Shown one piece after another: positions 8,150-16,197 of a stretch of DNA of 40,943 nucleotides. A program made the translations under genes and the position numbers. Positions within the stretch are counted from its first letter, which is position 1. The number at the start of each line of letters is the position of its first letter. The notes below the pieces were generated by a model. It was given only the letters and a program-made list of their open reading frames with translations. It had not been told where the DNA came from and made no database searches. The stretch covers positions 1-40,943 of the forward strand of contig JANLIO010000055.1 in NCBI GenBank assembly GCA_024654265.1, written 5' to 3'. The stretch is from a bacterium. Its GTDB lineage: Bacteria; Patescibacteriota; Patescibacteriia; 2-12-FULL-60-25.

Positions 8150-9340
8150 ATGGCGGAAATGTTTGATCGTTCGAAGCCGCATGTAAATGTGGGAACCATT
8201 GGTCACGTCGACCACGGGAAGACCACACTCACCGCGGCAATCCTCGCAGTGCTCAGCGCACACGGGATGACAGCCCAGGCAAAAGGAATTGACGCGCTCG
8301 ATAAGGCTCCAGAGTCTCGATCGCGCGGTATTACTATTGCAACGGCTCACACTGAGTATGAGTCTGAAAAGCGCCACTACGCGCACGTCGACTGCCCAGG
8401 TCACGCAGACTACATTAAGAACATGATTACGGGTGCCGCTCAGATGGACGGCGCAATTTTGGTTGTTTCTGCGACAGATGGCCCGATGCCACAGACGCGT
8501 GAGCACATTCTTCTTGCAGGACAGGTCGGTGTTCCAAACATCGTTGTATTCATCAACAAGGTGGATATGGTCGATGACCCGGAATTGATCGATTTGGTTG
8601 AGCAGGAAATTCGTGATCTTTTGAATAAGTATGAATTCGATGGCGACAATGTCCCTGTTATTCGAGGTTCAGCGCTTAAAGCACTCGAAAATCCAGGTGA
8701 TGAAGCAGCGTCGAAGCCAGTTTTGGATCTCGTAAAGGCATTGGATGACTATATTCCACAGCCTGTTCGTGAAGTTGATAAGCCATTACTCATGCCTATT
8801 GAGGATGTCTTTTCCATTGAAGGTCGCGGAACAGTTGTGACAGGTCGTATTGAACGAGGTAAGGTAAAAATTAACGATGAAGTTGAAATTGTCGGTATTC
8901 GAGAAACACGTAAAGTTGTTATCACGGGTATTGAAATGTTTAACAAACAGCTTCAGGAAGGTCTTGCTGGAGATAACGCGGGTTTGCTTCTTCGTGGTTT
9001 GAAAAAGGAAGATGTTGAGCGCGGAATGGTGCTCGCAGCCCCTGGTTCAATCACACCTCATACGGAGGTTGAGGCTGAAATTTACGTGTTAACAAAGGAG
9101 GAAGGTGGACGCCACAAGCCGTTTGTGACAGGGTATAAACCACAGTTTTACATTCGTACAACAGATGTAACAGGAGAAGTAATACTTCCTGCAGATGTCG
9201 CACTTGTAAATCCGGGTGATACGATAACAGCAACCATCAAACTCATAACACCAGTAGGTATCGAAGATAAGATGCGCTTTGCTATCCGTGAGGGTGGCCG
9301 AACGGTCGGGGCAGGTGTTGTGACGAAGATTGTCAAATAA
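8150..9340 (+). CDS. tuf: Translation elongation factor Tu
   Basis: Encodes 396 residues, standard length. P-loop GHVDHGKTT, switch I RSRGITIATAHTEYE, DCPGHADYIKNM, NKVDMVDD and the SA(L)K-type G5 are present. Domains II and III follow, with GRGTVVTGRIERG and GYKPQFYIRTTDVTG. EF-Tu delivers aminoacyl-tRNA to the ribosomal A site. The position usually Asn in GITIN is Ala, a variation seen in other bacteria. It is 17 bases upstream of rpsJ, which has a good AAGGAAGGAA ribosome-binding site, so both are on one transcript. Confidence 0.98.
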   Translation: MAEMFDRSKPHVNVGTIGHVDHGKTTLTAAILAVLSAHGMTAQAKGIDALDKAPESRSRGITIATAHTEYESEKRHYAHVDCPGHADYIKNMITGAAQMDGAILVVSATDGPMPQTREHILLAGQVGVPNIVVFINKVDMVDDPELIDLVEQEIRDLLNKYEFDGDNVPVIRGSALKALENPGDEAASKPVLDLVKALDDYIPQPVREVDKPLLMPIEDVFSIEGRGTVVTGRIERGKVKINDEVEIVGIRETRKVVITGIEMFNKQLQEGLAGDNAGLLLRGLKKEDVERGMVLAAPGSITPHTEVEAEIYVLTKEEGGRHKPFVTGYKPQFYIRTTDVTGEVILPADVALVNPGDTITATIKLITPVGIEDKMRFAIREGGRTVGAGVVTKIVK

Positions 9341-9357
9341 TTGAAGGAAGGAATCAC

Positions 9358-9714
9358 ATGACCGACGACATAAAAAAAGCAGGAAACACGGATGGAACAA
9401 GTGATGTTGAATCATCGCGAGTTCGCATTAAAATCCGAGCGTACGATCATAAGATTATCGATCAATCAACTCGAACGATCATCGATACGGCTGAACGTAC
9501 GGGTGTCAAAGTCGTTGGTCCGGTTCCACTCCCAACGGAGAAGAGGAAGTGGACTGTGAATCGCTCAACATTCGTTCATAAGGACGCACGCGAGCAATTC
9601 GAGATGCGGATCCACAAGCGACTGGTTGATATCTTGGATCCGAACGCAAAGACGATTGATGCGCTTACGTCGCTCAATCTCCCAGCTGGAGTGGATGTGG
9701 AAATAAAAATGTAA
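9358..9714 (+). CDS. rpsJ: 30S ribosomal protein uS10
   Basis: Encodes 118 residues; the ~100-residue uS10 core starts near residue 20 (SRVRIKIRAYDHKIIDQST). It includes the conserved GPVPLPTEKRKWTVNRSTFVHKDAREQFE loop and ends LNLPAGVDVEIKM. The first ~20 residues are an acidic/polar extension. uS10 is part of the 30S head and is NusB's partner in antitermination. The ribosome-binding site AAGGAAGGAA (9344-9353) is the strongest in the cluster. It is followed by a 249-base structured intergenic segment rather than directly by rplC. Confidence 0.96.
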   Translation: MTDDIKKAGNTDGTSDVESSRVRIKIRAYDHKIIDQSTRTIIDTAERTGVKVVGPVPLPTEKRKWTVNRSTFVHKDAREQFEMRIHKRLVDILDPNAKTIDALTSLNLPAGVDVEIKM

Positions 9715-9715
9715 T

Positions 9716-9743
9716 TTGTACCTCGAACGAACCGATTTATAAG
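9716..9743 (+). promoter_or_regulatory. Probable promoter of the rplC leader
   Basis: TTGTAC (9716-9721), a 16-base spacer and TATAAG (9738-9743). The -35 match is weak (TTG only) but the -10 is good. Transcription would start near 9750, just 6 bases ahead of the first strong stem of the folded segment. Confidence 0.45.
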
Positions 9744-9755
9744 GAGTAAGTTGCC

Positions 9756-9932
9756 GCCCCGATGTGGAAACATCGAACATGATGTCGGGGCACATGAAGA
9801 ACGCGATTCTTCACCATGGCATAACCTCCCTCTAAACGCGGACGCTCGTTGTGAAGACAAGATCGCCTTTGATCGCGCAGAGGCCAGGCATCGTTTGATG
9901 ATTTTAGAATCGTCCTTCTATGCCTGGCCTTT
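9756..9932 (+). ncRNA. Candidate structured leader RNA upstream of rplC-rplD
   Basis: A gene-free segment dense in complementary arms. (1) GCCCCG (9756-9761) pairs with CGGGGC (9786-9791). Inside, ACATC (9770-9774) can pair with either GATGT at 9761-9765 (closing a GGAA tetraloop) or GATGT at 9781-9785, so the two forms exclude each other. (2) CGCGAT (9802-9807) plus TCTTCAC (9808-9814) pair with GTGAAGA (9851-9857) and ATCGCG (9872-9877), a long-range multibranch stem. (3) An 11-bp stem AGGCCAGGCAT (9881-9891)/9920-9930 encloses a second stem GATGATT/AATCGTC. No long T-run follows, so control of ribosome access is more likely than termination. An autoregulatory site for uL3 or uL4 is inference. 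Confidence 0.65.
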
Positions 9933-9963
9933 CGTGATTTCGGGGGTCAGATGAATCCAAGCT

Positions 9964-10563
9964 ATGAAATTTATTCTTGCCAAAAAGATTGAAATGTCAC
10001 AAATATTCCGTCCCGATGGGACGGTTGTTCCTGTGACGCTTCTTCAGGCGGGGCCATGTATTGTTACGCAAGTCAAGGATGATGAGCGCGATGGTTATAC
10101 GGCAGTTCAGCTTGGCTTTACAGAGACAAAGAAACTTGCAAAACCACAGGAAAATCACCTGAAAGGTTTACCGAAGCTTCAGATTCTACGTGAATTTCGC
10201 ATGACTGAAGTGAATGATATGAAGCGTGGTGATACGATCGATGCAACGAAATTCGTTGCAGGTGATCGCGTTCATGTTACGGGAACGTCAAAGGGAAAAG
10301 GTTTTCAGGGTACTGTAAAACGGCATGGTTTTCACGGGTCTCCAGCATCACACGGTCATAAGGACCAGTTGCGTATGCCTGGATCAATCGGTGCTGGTGG
10401 AGTTCAGCGCGTCTTCAAAGGAAAGAAGATGGCAGGACAAACCGGAAATGCTCGAGTTACAGTCAAGAATCTTGAAATTGTTGATGTAAAAGATGGTGTG
10501 ATCGCCTTGAAGGGAGCCGTTCCAGGGGCACGGAATACAATTCTAGAAATTCGATCCGCGTAA
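9964..10563 (+). CDS. rplC: 50S ribosomal protein uL3
   Basis: Encodes 199 residues. Typical uL3 features: GLI-like start (FILAKKIEMSQIF), VTGTSKGKGFQGTVKRHGFHGSPASHGHKDQLRMPGSIGAGG (the extension reaching the peptidyl-transferase region) and KGKKMAGQTGNARVTVKNLEIV. uL3 is an early 50S assembly protein. The start at 9964 is the only ATG in frame near the family N-terminus; an ATG at 9951 is out of frame. It is the first gene behind the structured leader and 10 bases from rplD. Confidence 0.97.
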   Translation: MKFILAKKIEMSQIFRPDGTVVPVTLLQAGPCIVTQVKDDERDGYTAVQLGFTETKKLAKPQENHLKGLPKLQILREFRMTEVNDMKRGDTIDATKFVAGDRVHVTGTSKGKGFQGTVKRHGFHGSPASHGHKDQLRMPGSIGAGGVQRVFKGKKMAGQTGNARVTVKNLEIVDVKDGVIALKGAVPGARNTILEIRSA

Positions 10564-10573
10564 TTATCCAGAT

Positions 10574-11206
10574 ATGCCAAAGGTAAGCGTCTATAATCAA
10601 GAAGGAAAAGAAACAGGAACTCTTGAGTTGAGCTCACGTTGCTTTGGAGTGGAAGTGAAATCAGAACTTGTTCATGAGGTTATTGTTGCTCATCAGGCAA
10701 ATGCGAGAACGGCGCACGCAAACACGAAGACAAAAGGTGAAGTGCGCGGTGGTGGTAAAAAACCTTGGAAGCAAAAGGGAACAGGTCGTGCTCGTCACGG
10801 ATCTTCTCGATCACCTTTGTGGATTGGTGGAGGTATCACACATGGACCACGCGCTGAAAAGAATTTTTCGTTAAAAGTAAACCGTAAGGTGAAGCGAAAA
10901 GCTTTGTGTATGATCCTTTCTGATAAGGTTGTGAATCGTCGTATGATTGTTCTTGAAAAACCGAATTTTAAGGATACAAAGACAAAGGAAGCTGCGACAT
11001 TGTTTGCAAATCTTCCATTGTATCGCGAAACTCTCTTCGTGATTCCAGAGTCGAATCCAATGCTTCTTCGAATGGTGAAGAATATTCCGACTGTAAAGCT
11101 CGTAACTGTAAACACGTTGAATGTGTTTGACGCAATGCGTTATCCGACAATCCTTTTTGAAAAGGATGCTGTCGCTCGATTTGAAAAGACATATGGGACT
11201 GTTTGA
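10574..11206 (+). CDS. rplD: 50S ribosomal protein uL4
   Basis: Encodes 210 residues of standard length. The exit-tunnel loop is recognisable: RTAHANTKTKGEVRGGGKKPWKQKGTGRARHGSSRSPLWIGGG, followed by the globular domain ending in VNTLNVFDAMRYPTILFEKDAV. uL4 lines the nascent-chain tunnel; in E. coli it also represses its own operon by binding the leader, which makes it the natural candidate ligand for the folded segment upstream of rplC here. It overlaps rplW by 14 bases. Confidence 0.97.
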   Translation: MPKVSVYNQEGKETGTLELSSRCFGVEVKSELVHEVIVAHQANARTAHANTKTKGEVRGGGKKPWKQKGTGRARHGSSRSPLWIGGGITHGPRAEKNFSLKVNRKVKRKALCMILSDKVVNRRMIVLEKPNFKDTKTKEAATLFANLPLYRETLFVIPESNPMLLRMVKNIPTVKLVTVNTLNVFDAMRYPTILFEKDAVARFEKTYGTV

Positions 11207-11675
11207 CCGACTATTAAAGACTCGAGAGCAAAAAGCGCTGGATAAAGTAGCGATAGCTCAAGAGGAAAAAAAGGAACTTGAGAAAGGCGAGAAAAAGCCG
11301 GAGTCTTCAGTATCAAAAGCAAAGCCTGCGAAAAAGGAGAAAGCGGTTGGTACTGCAAAAAAGAAGTCAGACGTCGTGCGAACAGGTGGAGGTGATTCAT
11401 CTCGAATACTTGTTACCCCATGGGTAAGCGAAAAAGCAGCGCAACAGGCAGACGCAGGAACATATGTTTTTAAAGTTGCGATGTCAGCAAATAAGATTGA
11501 AATCCAAAAGGCTGTCGAATCACTTTGGGATGTAAAGGTTGATTCAGTTCGAACGATTCGTGGAAAAGGAAAGGTTTTTGGAGCACGAACACGTCATGGG
11601 AAGCGTGCAGATTGGAAGAAAGCACTTGTCACATTGAAAAAAGGTCAATTAATTGATCTTTACGAAGGAGTTTAA
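11193..11675 (+). CDS. rplW: 50S ribosomal protein uL23 with a charged N-terminal extension
   Basis: Encodes 161 residues from the ATG at 11193 (MGLFDRLLKTREQ), inside the end of rplD. The uL23 core begins near residue 68 (ILVTPWVSEKAAQQAD) and runs through GTYVFKVAMSANKIEIQKAVESLWDVKV to the C-terminal beta loop. The preceding ~65 residues are a Lys/Glu/Ala-rich, probably disordered extension absent from E. coli uL23. uL23 sits at the tunnel exit and is a docking point for SRP and trigger factor. An earlier in-frame start (11121) would lie deep inside rplD and is not used. Confidence 0.93.
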   Translation: MGLFDRLLKTREQKALDKVAIAQEEKKELEKGEKKPESSVSKAKPAKKEKAVGTAKKKSDVVRTGGGDSSRILVTPWVSEKAAQQADAGTYVFKVAMSANKIEIQKAVESLWDVKVDSVRTIRGKGKVFGARTRHGKRADWKKALVTLKKGQLIDLYEGV

Positions 11676-11678
11676 CGT

Positions 11679-12518
11679 ATGCCGATCAAAGTTTACCGTC
11701 CAGTCACAAAAGGACGCCGAAAATCTTCGGTGCAGGATTTTTCTGACATCACTCGAAAGAAACCCGAGAAAAGTCTTCGCGTGCCACGCAAACAAAATTC
11801 GGGTCGTTCAAAAGGAACGATCACGGTCCGTCACAAGGGTGGTGGAACCAAAAAATATACTCGAAAAATCGATTTTCTACGCGAGAAATATGATATTCCT
11901 GCGCGAATCGATTCAATCGAGTATGACCCGAATCGCGGCGCTCGAATATCTCTTCTTGTGTACAAAGATGGAGAGAAGCGATACATTATCGCACCAGACC
12001 ATTTAAAAGTTGGTGAAGAAGTTGTTTCTTCAAAAGAAACAGCTGAAATTTCTGTGGGAAATCGTCTTCCGCTGGAAAAGATTCCTATTGGTATGACGGT
12101 CCATAGTGTTGAGCTTCAGCCTGGTAAGGGCGGACAGCTTGGACGTGGAGCCGGCACGGGGATCCAACTCATGGCGGTTGAAGGTTCGTATGCAACGTTA
12201 AAACTCCCTTCTGGAGAAACACGGCTCGTTTCCTGTCGGTGTATGGCAACAATCGGGACAGTATCAAATCCAGATTGGCGTCTTGTCCGTTGGGGAAAAG
12301 CTGGGCGCATGCGTCATCGTGGTATTCGACCAACGGTTCGCGGAAAAGCGATGAACCCGGTTGATCACCCGCACGGTGGTGGTGAAGCAAAGAATCCAAT
12401 TGGATTGAAATATCCAAAAACACCTTGGGGTAAGCATGCGTTGGGTGTAAAAACTCGTCGCAAGAATATCGCCACAGACAAACTCATCATAAAACGTCGT
12501 AAGAATCGAAAGAAATAA
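11679..12518 (+). CDS. rplB: 50S ribosomal protein uL2
   Basis: Encodes 279 residues, standard length. Core signatures include GTITVRHKGGGTKKYTRKIDF, RIDSIEYDPNRGARISLLVYKDGEKRYI and the C-terminal NPVDHPHGGGEAKNPIG loop, which contains the conserved His associated with the peptidyl-transferase neighbourhood. uL2 is among the most conserved 50S proteins and bridges the subunits. It starts 3 bases after rplW and ends 3 bases before rpsS. Confidence 0.98.
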   Translation: MPIKVYRPVTKGRRKSSVQDFSDITRKKPEKSLRVPRKQNSGRSKGTITVRHKGGGTKKYTRKIDFLREKYDIPARIDSIEYDPNRGARISLLVYKDGEKRYIIAPDHLKVGEEVVSSKETAEISVGNRLPLEKIPIGMTVHSVELQPGKGGQLGRGAGTGIQLMAVEGSYATLKLPSGETRLVSCRCMATIGTVSNPDWRLVRWGKAGRMRHRGIRPTVRGKAMNPVDHPHGGGEAKNPIGLKYPKTPWGKHALGVKTRRKNIATDKLIIKRRKNRKK

Positions 12519-12521
12519 TGT

Positions 12522-12809
12522 ATGTCACGTAGCTTAAAGAAAGGCCCATTTACTGATCCAAAACTTTTGGAGAAAGTACGAAAACTCGGAGCAGGAGACA
12601 AGACTGTCATAAAGACATGGTCTCGTTCTTCGACGATTACGCCAGAAATGGTGGGTGTTGCCTTTGGTGTTCATAACGGTCGTTTGCACACAAAGGTGCA
12701 AGTCGTTGAGAACATGGTTGGGCATAAGCTCGGTGAATTCTCCCCGACACGCACATTCCGTCGTCATGGCGGTAAGATGCAGAAGTCGATTGAGCAAGTT
12801 AAGAAATAA
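12522..12809 (+). CDS. rpsS: 30S ribosomal protein uS19
   Basis: Encodes 95 residues. MSRSLKKGPFTDPKLLEKV at the start, TWSRSSTITPEMVGVAFGVHNGR in the middle and MVGHKLGEFSPTRTFRRHGG near the end are diagnostic. uS19 forms part of the 30S head and contacts uS13 and the A-site finger. It lies between rplB and rplV in the canonical S10-operon position, with a 2-base gap to rplV. Confidence 0.97.
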   Translation: MSRSLKKGPFTDPKLLEKVRKLGAGDKTVIKTWSRSSTITPEMVGVAFGVHNGRLHTKVQVVENMVGHKLGEFSPTRTFRRHGGKMQKSIEQVKK

Positions 12810-12811
12810 GT

Positions 12812-13276
12812 ATGGAAGTTCAAGCAACCCTCCGACGCCTCCGAATAGCACCACGAAAAGTTCGTCTCGTGGTTGATTTGGTTCGAGGTCTTCCTGTTGG
12901 CGAGGCTGAGGTTCGTCTCACGTTCCTTCGGAAGGAAGCGGCACGCCCAGTCTTAAAGTTATTGCAAAGCGCAATGGCAAATGCCAAACATAATTTCAAG
13001 CTTAATCCGGAAACGCTCATTATTCAGTCGATCGCGGCAGATGATGGACCAACGTATAAACGAAGCATGCCACAAGCATTTGGTCGTGCTGGTGCAATAC
13101 GAAAGCGCACATCGCACGTCACAATAACACTTGCGACAAAGGAAGTTGCAGCAGAGATTGCAAAGACGCCGAAAAAGAAATTAAAGAAAGTAGAGGCAAA
13201 GAAAAAAGCGAAAGTCAAAACAGATCCGACAAAAGAAAAGAAAGAAACAAAAAAGCAGGGAGTTCAGGACACATAA
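12812..13276 (+). CDS. rplV: 50S ribosomal protein uL22 with a Lys-rich C-terminal tail
   Basis: Encodes 154 residues. The ~110-residue uL22 core is clear: RRLRIAPRKVRLVVDLVRGLPV, LLQSAMANAKHNF, and the tunnel hairpin PTYKRSMPQAFGRAGAIRKRTSHVTI. The last ~40 residues (TPKKKLKKVEAKKKAKVKT...) are a low-complexity basic tail beyond the usual end. uL22 and uL4 form the constriction of the nascent-peptide tunnel. It is 6 bases upstream of rpsC. Confidence 0.96.
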   Translation: MEVQATLRRLRIAPRKVRLVVDLVRGLPVGEAEVRLTFLRKEAARPVLKLLQSAMANAKHNFKLNPETLIIQSIAADDGPTYKRSMPQAFGRAGAIRKRTSHVTITLATKEVAAEIAKTPKKKLKKVEAKKKAKVKTDPTKEKKETKKQGVQDT

Positions 13277-13282
13277 CATTAT

Positions 13283-13999
13283 ATGGGACACAAAGTTCAT
13301 CCAAAATCATTTCGAATCACAACAACCGCAACATGGCCGTCGCGGTGGTTTGCACGTGATGGCGAATATCGACGACTCTTGCGAGAGGATCTTGAAATCC
13401 GAGGTTTTGTAAAAGAAAAACTCCGAGGATCTCAGGTAAGTGATATTCGTTTTGAACGTTCACGTGGTTCTTTAACGATTACTGTGGTGAGCGGAAAGCC
13501 GGGGTTTGTCATTGGACGTTCTGGTTCAGGGATAGAGGAATTAAAAAAGAAGATCGTACAAAAGTTCTTTCGAGGAACAAAGGTTCAATTTCAACTCAAC
13601 GTGGTTGAGCCGCCAAAGGCATCTCTTGAGTCAGCGATTATTGCGGAGCAGGTCGTATCAGATCTTGAACGTCGCATGCCATATCGCCGTGTACTCAAAT
13701 CCGCCATTCAACGTGCACAGAAAGCTGGCGCGCTTGGTGTGAAGATTGCCGTTGCCGGACGACTTGGTGGGGCTGAAATTGCCCGTGCTCAGTTTTTAAG
13801 CTGGGGGAAAATTCCTCTGACAAATTTGCGAGCCGACATTGATTATTCACGGGATACGGCACGAACGCCGGCCGGTGCAATCGGTGTAAAGGTTTGGATT
13901 TATCGAGGTGATGTATTTGAGAAAGATAAACATTCTCAATACCAACCAACAACGCCTACACGACGACCGCGACATGCGGCTGTGTCTCCACGTGCCTAA
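13283..13999 (+). CDS. rpsC: 30S ribosomal protein uS3
   Basis: Encodes 238 residues. The start MGHKVHPKSFRI, the KH domain with the GxxG loop in GKPGFVIGRSGSGIEELKK, and the C-terminal RMPYRRVLKSAIQRAQKAGALGVKIAVAGRLGGAEIAR are typical. uS3 lines the mRNA entry channel and, with uS4/uS5, contributes to helicase activity. The C-terminal tail (QPTTPTRRPRHAAVSPRA) is short and basic. Its stop is 15 bases before rplP. Confidence 0.97.
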   Translation: MGHKVHPKSFRITTTATWPSRWFARDGEYRRLLREDLEIRGFVKEKLRGSQVSDIRFERSRGSLTITVVSGKPGFVIGRSGSGIEELKKKIVQKFFRGTKVQFQLNVVEPPKASLESAIIAEQVVSDLERRMPYRRVLKSAIQRAQKAGALGVKIAVAGRLGGAEIARAQFLSWGKIPLTNLRADIDYSRDTARTPAGAIGVKVWIYRGDVFEKDKHSQYQPTTPTRRPRHAAVSPRA

Positions 14000-14014
14000 A
14001 GCACGATTCCCCAT

Positions 14015-14434
14015 ATGTTGATTCCCAAAAAGGTAAAGCATCGAAAGTGGCATAAAGGCCGTGCTCGCAATATTCGCAAAGCAAGCGATAAGGTTGAGCT
14101 TGCTTTTGGTCGCTATGGATTAAAGGCAACAACAGGGTGCTGGCTCTCTTCGCGTCAGATTGAAGCAACGCGTCGTGTGTTAACTCGGTATACTCGCCGT
14201 GGTGGGAAAATTTGGATTCGAGTGTTTCCTGATAAACCAGTCACAAAAAAGGGGAGTGAAGTTCCCATGGGATCTGGAAAAGGAACAGTTGATCACTATG
14301 TTGTCGTTGTAAAGCCAGGGATGATCATGTTTGAAATGGACGGAATTCCAGCAGACAAGGCAAAAGAAGCGCTTGAATTGGGTCGCTTCAAGCTTCCATG
14401 TCGCTCCAAATATATTTCAAAAGAACAGGTATGA
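14015..14434 (+). CDS. rplP: 50S ribosomal protein uL16
   Basis: Encodes 139 residues. MLIPKKVKHRKWHKGRARNI, FGRYGLKATTGCWLSSRQIEATRRVLTRY, IRVFPDKPVTKKGSEVPMGSGKG and the C-terminal AKEALELGRFKLPCRSKYI match the family well. uL16 is a late-assembling protein that positions A-site tRNA. The stop TGA overlaps the rpmC ATG in ATGA. Confidence 0.97.
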   Translation: MLIPKKVKHRKWHKGRARNIRKASDKVELAFGRYGLKATTGCWLSSRQIEATRRVLTRYTRRGGKIWIRVFPDKPVTKKGSEVPMGSGKGTVDHYVVVVKPGMIMFEMDGIPADKAKEALELGRFKLPCRSKYISKEQV

Positions 14435-14637
14435 TGAATCCAAAAGAATTAAAGCAAAAAACAGATAACGAGTTAGAAAAACTCGCTCAGGATCTTCGTG
14501 CGGAATCTCGAGATTTGCGTTTTAAGATTGCCACACGGCAGAACGCAAAAGTTCGAAATCTTCGGCGCGTAAAAAAAGATCTTGCGCGCGTTCTTACAAC
14601 GCTTCAGGCGAAGCGCACGCATGAAACAAAGGTATGA
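14431..14637 (+). CDS. rpmC: 50S ribosomal protein uL29
   Basis: Encodes 68 residues from the ATG at 14431 (MMNPKELKQKTDNELEKLAQD), which shares ATGA with the rplP stop; the second ATG at 14434 is an equal alternative. It is two long helices with the family motif L..LRFKIATRQNAKVRNLRRVKKDLARVLT (usual form LRFQ.A.GQL.N...I...R..IAR..T). uL29 sits next to uL23 at the tunnel exit. An in-frame start at 14398 lies inside rplP and is rejected. Confidence 0.93.
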   Translation: MMNPKELKQKTDNELEKLAQDLRAESRDLRFKIATRQNAKVRNLRRVKKDLARVLTTLQAKRTHETKV

Positions 14638-14924
14638 CACAAGACGAAACATCCAAGGAAATCGCAAAGACACGAGTCACATCCCGTCGTCAGCTTGAAG
14701 GTGTCGTCGCTTCTACGGCGATGCAAAAGACGATTACGGTACGTGTTGATCGACGTGTTGCACATGCGAAATATGGAAAATATTTCACGGTGTCAAAGAA
14801 GTTTAAAGCTCATGATGAGCACGCAAAGGCGAGCGTCGGTGATACGGTTGTGATTGAAGAAACACGTCCATTGTCGAAAGACAAACACTGGCGTTTAACT
14901 CGGATTGTTCGCTCGGCGTCATAA
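14634..14924 (+). CDS. rpsQ: 30S ribosomal protein uS17
   Basis: Encodes 96 residues and overlaps rpmC by ATGA. The OB-fold core starts at about residue 20: RQLEGVVASTAMQKTITVRVDRRVAHAKYGKYFTVSKKFKAHDE, then VGDTVVIEETRPLSKDKHWRLTRIV. These are family-diagnostic. A ~17-residue polar extension precedes the core. uS17 binds 16S rRNA early in 30S assembly. Confidence 0.96.
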   Translation: MTQDETSKEIAKTRVTSRRQLEGVVASTAMQKTITVRVDRRVAHAKYGKYFTVSKKFKAHDEHAKASVGDTVVIEETRPLSKDKHWRLTRIVRSAS

Positions 14925-14933
14925 AAAAACGAT

Positions 14934-15305
14934 ATGGTACAACATCGATCAATGCTTCAAGTGGCGGATAACAGTGGTGCGAAAAAGCTCCAGGTTATTC
15001 GAGTTCTCGGAGGATATAAAAAGCGCACCGCGCGTTTGGGTGATGTTGTCACATGTACTGTGAAAGAAGCTGCGCCACGAGCAGGAATTAAGAAGTCGGA
15101 TATTGTTCACGCTGTTCTTGTCCGTGCTCGAAAAGAAACACGACGCAATGACGGAACGTATATTCGATTTGATGAAAATGCAGCCGTGATTATTGATCGA
15201 AAGAACAAAGAGCCAAAGGGGACACGTGTCTTCGGTCCCGTGGCCCGCGAACTTCGTTCAAATGGTTTTTCTAAAATCGTTTCACTTGCACCAGAGGTAC
15301 TCTAA
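14934..15305 (+). CDS. rplN: 50S ribosomal protein uL14
   Basis: Encodes 123 residues, standard length. MVQHRSMLQVADNSGAKKLQVIRVLGG, VKEAAPRAGIKKSDIVHAVLVRARKETRRNDGTYIRFDENAAVII and GTRVFGPVARELR are typical. uL14 lies at the subunit interface and is the binding site for the silencing factor RsfS. It is 5 bases upstream of rplX. Confidence 0.97.
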   Translation: MVQHRSMLQVADNSGAKKLQVIRVLGGYKKRTARLGDVVTCTVKEAAPRAGIKKSDIVHAVLVRARKETRRNDGTYIRFDENAAVIIDRKNKEPKGTRVFGPVARELRSNGFSKIVSLAPEVL

Positions 15306-15310
15306 ATTCT

Positions 15311-15649
15311 ATGACAAAGATTCGAATGAAAAGCGGCGATGTTGTAAAGGTCATTGCTGGAAAAGAGAAAGGGAAAACTGGAAAAGTAATCCAGGTGTTT
15401 CCGCGTTTGAATCGTGTTGTCGTTGAAGGTGTGAGTCTCTCTAAACGTCATCTTCGATCAAGACGGACGGGTGAAAAGGGGCAGATTGTAGAATTCTCAA
15501 TGCCGATTCATGTGTCAAACGTTCTTCCTGTTACAAGCGAAGGGAAGACAGTGCGCCATCGGAAGATTGTGCGAGAAGATGAGCCAAAAGAAGCAGGAAA
15601 GGTTGCAAAGGCTACAAAGAAGTCGGAGGTAAAAACTGAAACGAAGTAA
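15311..15649 (+). CDS. rplX: 50S ribosomal protein uL24
   Basis: Encodes 112 residues. The KOW motif is seen at residues ~5-30 (MKSGDVVKVIAGKEKGKTGKVIQVFP), followed by VVEGVSLSKRHLRSRRTGEKGQIVEFSMPIHVSNV. The C-terminal ~25 residues (KEAGKVAKATKKSEVKTETK) are a charged tail. uL24 is one of the assembly initiators of the 50S subunit. It is 2 bases upstream of rplE. Confidence 0.96.
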   Translation: MTKIRMKSGDVVKVIAGKEKGKTGKVIQVFPRLNRVVVEGVSLSKRHLRSRRTGEKGQIVEFSMPIHVSNVLPVTSEGKTVRHRKIVREDEPKEAGKVAKATKKSEVKTETK

Positions 15650-15651
15650 AT

Positions 15652-16191
15652 ATGAAACTGAAAGAGCGTTATCAAAAGGAAATTGCGCCAGCTCTCCAAA
15701 CAGAGCTTGGTTTGGTGAACGCAATTTCGGTTCCACGACCGAAGGCTATTACGATTTCCGTTGGGTTGTCTCAGAAGCATAAAGATTCACGGATTGCAGA
15801 AATCGTTGAAAAGACGCTAACACGCATCTCTGGACAAAAGCCCGTGACAACAAAAGCCAAAAAATCAATCGCTGGATTTAAAATCCGCGAAGGTATGATT
15901 GTCGGAATGCGCGTAACGCTTCGAGGGAAGCGCATGTGGGATTTTTTGGAGAAACTTCTTGTCATCACGTTTCCGCGAATTCGCGACTTCCGTGGCATAT
16001 CTCCAAAGCTTATAGATGCGGGTGGTAACATTTCGGTCGGATTTTCTGAGTTTCTTCCGTTCCCAGAGATTAGCCCGGACGAGGTCGAACGGGTTCACGG
16101 TCTTCAGGTAACGGTTACAACAACAGCGAAGGATCGAAAAGCGGGGCTTGCACTTTGTAAGGCACTCGGTTTTCCATTTCGTGATAAATAA
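15652..16191 (+). CDS. rplE: 50S ribosomal protein uL5
   Basis: Encodes 179 residues. MKLKERYQKEIAPALQTELG, TRISGQKPVTTKAKKSIAGFKIREGM.VG.RVTLRGKRMWDFLEKL and RDFRGISPKLIDAGGNISVGFSEFLPFPEI are all typical uL5. The protein binds 5S rRNA and contacts P-site tRNA. The C-terminus ends GLALCKALGFPFRDK, the usual length. It is followed after 6 bases by rpsN. Confidence 0.97.
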   Translation: MKLKERYQKEIAPALQTELGLVNAISVPRPKAITISVGLSQKHKDSRIAEIVEKTLTRISGQKPVTTKAKKSIAGFKIREGMIVGMRVTLRGKRMWDFLEKLLVITFPRIRDFRGISPKLIDAGGNISVGFSEFLPFPEISPDEVERVHGLQVTVTTTAKDRKAGLALCKALGFPFRDK

Positions 16192-16197
16192 TTGATT

